64,000 bases of DNA from Symbiodinium natans (lineage: Eukaryota; Sar; Dinophyceae; Suessiales; Symbiodiniaceae), in the NCBI GenBank assembly GCA_905221605.1, contig CAJNDS010002779.1, positions 858,177 through 922,176 of the forward strand, given 5' to 3'. The translations under genes were made by a program, and so were the position numbers. The notes below the pieces were generated by a model. The model ran no database searches and was not told the origin of the DNA. It saw only the letters and a program-made list of their open reading frames with translations. Position 1 is the first letter of the stretch, and every line of letters begins with the position of its first letter. Shown piece by piece: positions 43,901 to 49,900 of this stretch.

Positions 43901-46900
43901 AGCAGAAACTTTCAGCAGCTGCAGGTAACGCATGAGCCCAGCGAAGTTCCAAAACGATCCCGTTATAATCTTAGGGTTTAGGGTTTAGGGTTTATAGGGT
44001 TTAGGGTTTAGGGTTTAGGGTTTAGGGTTTAGGGTTTAGGGTTTAGGGTTTAGGGTCCTTGTTTCATGAAGACAAGTCAGATCCCGACAGGCCATTCTTT
44101 TCGCTGTACAGACTTGGAGCTTGCTTGGACAAAGCTGAGTCCCGGTCCTTCCCTAACCAACCTTCCCATGCCCAATTTTGTGACGCACTCCCCCCCCTCC
44201 CCCCTGCCCGTCGCTTGGCGGAGCTGCAAACCGATGCCGTTAGGGGGGTCCCCTGCGCGAATTTGGCTGTTCTGGGAACTTTTTGGGTACCCTGGGACGA
44301 ACCCTGGGACCTCCCGGGCCCTCGACCCTCCAGAACTCCTTCCCGTGATGAGCAAAGTTCGCAGGCAGCTACCAGGGCGGTTCAGGGGCAACCCTAAACC
44401 CTAAACCCTAAACCCGTTGGTAGCCCAGTGGTACCCTTTACCTTTTTTTTCGTTCAAGGTTCCCTTTTAAAGTAACCAACCCAAAAAAGGCCGCCCTTAT
44501 TATAATGTGGTTACTGGATGTTACTGGGCTACCAAGCCCTAAACCGTAAACCCTAAAACCCTGAATAGACCTTCAAAGCCCAAGACGCAGAGGGTGCCAG
44601 TAGTAGATATGCCCATGAGGGGATGAATTTTGACGACTCCCTTTACAAAGGTACCTGGACTGTCTGGGAAAAACTAAACCTAAACCCAAACCCTAAACCC
44701 TAAACCCTGAACCCTCTAAACCCTAAACCTGAGCCCAGGTATGTCGGCGAGAACCTCCGCTACTTCTCGCGGACTGCACGGGGCACGCTGGTGCAGCGGC
44801 AGCTGCACCTCAATCCCTTCTACGACCTTCAGCGCCGGGATGTGAACCTCCAACAGCTCAGCGTGCCTTGGCAACGTGCGCTTGGTAGGCCTAAACCCTA
44901 AACCCTAAACCCTAAACCCGGGTGTTGGGGGTTCAGGGTGCAGCGACTTAGGGCTTGGGGAGGAGGCTGGAAGCTGCTCTGGCCGGGGCAGGGATGATGA
45001 GGAAGAAGATTTGTGCATTCACTTGCAAACTGTCATGAGAGATTTTTTGTGACCAACTTCTCCCTAAAGCCCTAAAGCCCTAAACCCTGAACCCTAAACC
45101 CTAAACCCTCAACCCTAGTCCTTGACAACTCCCTCCAAAGATGCTCAAGTGCCACACCCCAAAAACCCGCGAGCGCTCCTGAAGTTGACAGCCGCTCCTG
45201 TGCCTCCTAGGTAGGATAAGGGGGGACCCTTAAGAGGGGAACCCTTCCTAACCCTCTTCTGGCTTTCATAAACAGGAACCTTCTTCAATATCCAACCCTA
45301 AATCCCCTAACCCTAAACCCTAAACCCTAAACCCTAAACCCTAAACCCTAAACCCTAAACCCTAAACCCTAAACCCTAAACCTCCTACGCTCAGTTCGTG
45401 GACTGGAATGGCGACGGGGCCTTGGACATCATTGTCAACAATGCGGCTCGGCAAGCTGGAGGGCCCAATGAGCCCAACATCCCTTAACCATAAGGCGTAT
45501 ACCTTAAATTATACCAGGGACCCCTTCATAGTTTATAAGGAATATGCCGTACATTATTTTAAGGATCCCTTTACAACATAGTTTAGATTCCTTAGTTAAG
45601 GGCTATTGGGCTCTCTGGCAGCCCACGTATGACGAGTTACAATCCCAGGTGACAGTCGCTGCCGCCAGTCAAACCCCCACCCACCCACCCACCCTCATCC
45701 CCGCCCTCCCGTTATTCTGCCCTTCCTCCTCCCCACCCTGGTCCTCATCGCCCCTCACCTTCCTCGTCCTCGTCCTCGCAGTCCTCGTCTTCGCCGTCCT
45801 CTTTCTTCCTCGTCAACTCGTCTTCAACGCTGTCGGGGGAAGCAGTCTCGATGATGGTGGGGGTGGCTGCATGGAAATGCCAGGATGAGGAGGAAGCAGA
45901 AGGAGGAGGAGTTGAACCAGGGCTAGGAGTAGCCGTAGCACTATTTGCAGCAAGCAGCCGAGAAGAAGCGCCGAGGCAGAAATATTCATGTTGCTTTACA
46001 ATCGTGCTGGAGGCGCCAGATCAGAATCATGCCTTGCAAATTCTAGCATCTTGTGACCAATCAAGCCAAAACTGCCCCAAGGTAAGCTGACTGTGATCGA
46101 AAGGCAGGTCTCTTGAACATGGCTTTGTTTGCATCATGCCCGAAGCAGCCTTCCCTGAAGCGAATCAACCTGCCACCTCTACAGCTCTACAGCAGCACCA
46201 AGAACCATGAACAACCGAACACCCGCCCACCCTAAATCCTAAACCCTAAACAGGAAACCCTAAAGCTCCTTAACCCGAAACCCGAAAACCCTAAACCCTA
46301 AACCCCAAAAACCCCTAAACATCCCAGGTCCAGTCCAACTCCAGCCTCCGCCTTTTCGTGCGTGAGCGGGTGCTACAAGGATTGGTGGAGGGAGAATGGG
46401 CGGGCCCTCATGGACTGGCTGAGCCCGGCGGTGTGGCGAGATTCTACGTGCCCCGAATATCAGGGTCGGAAACATTACTAGTCGTCTTCTCTTATATGGC
46501 CCCTGTAGAAGGTAACCATTAGTAACCCCCCCAAAACCCGGTTCTCGCTAGTGAAGCGTGCTACCTTCAACCCAAGCTCAAAATTTTGCCGCCCAGGGTT
46601 CTCAAGAGCAGGTACCTTGTGCCGTAGACTGGGACGGCGACGGCGACATCGACTTGCTGGTGGGATGTAGCAATGGCACCGTGGACTACTACGAGCGCAC
46701 GTCTCAAGGACTTCAGCGAGACCACCAGGGGAGGTGATTCATGGGTTGGGCTGTTCCCCCTTATAATCACTACCAGTCCTTACAAAGGAAGTATAGTATC
46801 CCCTATTACAATCCCTATTCAGGACTGTTAGTATAAGGGGGAGCATCCCAATGCATGGGGTTTATGCATGCTTAGGCATGCTGAGGCAGCGAGCGAGGAT

Positions 46901-49900
46901 TACCAACCATGACATTGCCACATCTTCACCTGCATGTTACATGCAGGACTTGTTCATCGCCAGGGGGGCGCAAACCCGTTTGATGGCATCATGTCCAATG
47001 TTGTCGCTGTACCACGTGCGGTGGACTGGGATGGCGACGGGGACATGGACCTTCTCTTGTCGGGCTTCCACGCAGACGGAGATGAGGATGCATCCGTGCG
47101 CTTCTTTGAGCGCCTGAAGGATGGCAGTCTGATTCTTATAGGGGTACTTGGAAGTAGTTTTTGTTTTTTGGGTACCAGAATTCCTAAGAAACAGCATAAA
47201 CATCAATTTTTTCTAGGGTTCCAAGTTCAGTACAGGATTGAGCGCGTGGGACTTGAGAATCCCTTGCATGACTTCGTGGCGGATGGAGAAATGCTGGTGG
47301 TGCCACGACCCATCGATTGGGACTCTGATGGGGATGTCGACTTCTTGGTTGCAGGTGCTTCCGGCCAGATTCGCTACTTCAAGCGCTTGGATGACGGGTC
47401 TTTGCAGGAGCGCCTTGGCGCAGAGAACCCCTTCGACGGAGTGGATGTCGGCCTGGGTAGCGCCGTGGAGGTGGCAGACTGGGACGGAGATGCTATGTCC
47501 CACCAACAGTTTTTTCATTTTTTCTTTATATAAACCCAAGAGGAGATTAAGAATGTTATTTTGTTAAGGTTCTGAGGGGAGTATAGGATGGCCAGCTCGA
47601 CATCTTGGTTGGGACCCATCGCGGGCGCGTGCGCTTCTTCCGGCAGCTTGAAAATCAGAGCTTCTTGGAGCTGACCGGGGACCTGAATCTGGGCTTTGGA
47701 GTGCTACACTTTAATACTTTTTTTGGTTCTGGGTTCCTAGAATAGCTACTTAAACCTAAAAAGTATATACTACTCCAAAGCTAAGGAATCCCCTGGCAAG
47801 AGTGAAGACAGTCAGAGCACGCTTCTCCGTGATGCCATACGTTGCCGATTGGGATTCGGATGGAGATTCTGACTTTCTGGCTGGGGTATTCACCGGTGAC
47901 TTCTCAGGGGTACTGGTATTCAATCGGGGCCATTGCTCCCAGCACGATTGGTGCCTGTCACGGGGCTTCACCAAGGGTACGTCCGACACATGCTCCTGCA
48001 TCCTGGGCTACGACCTCAAGGACTGTTCAGGCTGTGATGAGAGTTACTTCTCGGCACCACCGGCTGCAACGCTGTCCCGGGAGTGTTTACCCTGCCCGGG
48101 TGCAGAGGACGGCTTCGTGTGCTCGAGGAGGGGCCACTGCCAAGACGATGCAACAGCTCTCCGCAGCTTGCAAGGCAGTCGCCAGAGTCGCCTTCAGCTG
48201 GCCACCATCACTGGCAACGGCTCATGTGCTTGCAATCCTCCCTTCTCAGGGGATGGCTGTGAGAACGGTGAGTGCCCACCCGGGCAGCAGTACGCCCAGG
48301 AGGAGCTCTTCATGTGTCAGCCATGTTACCCAGGTTGGTTCAAGGCAAAGCCGGGCAACATTGAGCAGTGCAAAATCTGCGAGGCCGGTCACTTCTCGTC
48401 TCGATTTGGTAGTGCGGTTTGCTCCAGGTGCCGCAGTCCATATTTCCGTTCTGTCGTAGACCTTACCAGAACCTCCTGCGATTTCGCTGCCATCAACATC
48501 CCCATCGCCATCGGGGTCGTGCTGTGCTCCATCCTCCTCGTCCTTCTGTTGCCGTGGATGTTCTGTCCTACTGTGCCGCTGGCAGACGTCCGGTTGCAGC
48601 CGGCCGGCGTCACTATCTCGACAACAGGAAGACACTGGCTGCTTGACAATCGACTTGCCAGGGTCTCCTTTCGGCACACAGAAGTCCCCTGGCTCGACCA
48701 GGGAAGTTACACCGTGAAGCTTGTGAGCGAGCGCCAGCTCCTTCTTTGTGACAAGCAAGGCAACGCCGTTGCTACGGACACAGACACATCCTGTGGTACT
48801 TTACACTTCTGGCCCTGCCACTCCGCCCGCATGACCGGGACGTTTGGAGTGCCATTCACTTGCTGGATGTTGCTGCTGTGGGGCTGCTTGGCCGGTATCC
48901 TTTACATGGCCAACATATGGCAGGAGAGCCACGGCTTCTATGCCACCTACCTGGAGCTCTTCATGATGTGCATCGGGGCCCTTGCGGCGCTTGGCTTCAG
49001 CTGCTGGAGACAGAGAGCTCTCAAGCACACGGACTTGCAACGGGACCTTTGCAGCTTCGAGCGCCAGCTACAGGACCTCCACCACAACCCACAGCGGTCC
49101 TGCCCGCGGGGGCAGGAGCGTGGCATCACCGCCGGCCAGCTCTGGGACTTCTTCATCTTCTGGCAGTCCCTGAAGACGCCTTAAGACGGTTTTTTTTTGG
49201 GGGGGGTTTACGAAAATACGGGATCCCTAAGATAGACCCCCAAACCCTAAGAGCTTAGGAAGGTACCCCTGATTAGCGCAAACCCCCAGTTGTGTTTGCA
49301 TGTTTTCGTTGGAATGTTGTGAATGCCGCCCAGAATCCATTCTTGGTTGTCTAAACCCTAAACCCTAAACCCTAAACCCTAAACCCTAAACCCTAAACCC
49401 TAAACTCCTTTACAAGCCCTGGCAAGGTCCTACATCTGCAGCCGAAACATGTACTACGTGGTGTCGAACATGGTGAAGCCCCTGACAAGGCACCGCAAGG
49501 TCTCCTACGTTGAGCTCGCTGGGTCCTGCTGTCTCCAGTGGCTTCCTGACCTTGGCGTTAAACACTTAGGAGTAGAGTAGGTAACCTTTAACCTTTTTGG
49601 GTTAATATACTCCCCTTACAATCCCAAAGGTTAACCTTTAAAACCCCTAGGTACTGGACAGCTAAGAACATGAGTTTAGGGTTTAGGTACCCAATTATTG
49701 CTTTTGGGGGGTTTTTTATACTGAGGGTTATACTTATTTGGGGGGAACATCCGGGGTCTTCTTCCTACTACTTGGAGTTGAGGAAGAACCTTATTCGCCG
49801 CAGTCAGTATATTAGCTACTCTCGACTGTGTAAAGTGACCTGTCCTTATACTTATTTGATCAGATTTCTATGCATTACACCCCTAAACCCTAAACCCTAA

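Noticed and set aside
45544-46090. ORFs of 114 and 79 codons between VCBS exons
   Set aside because: They lie within the GT-AG intron 45,649-46,327, whose excision joins DELQSQ to VQSNSSLRLF in frame.
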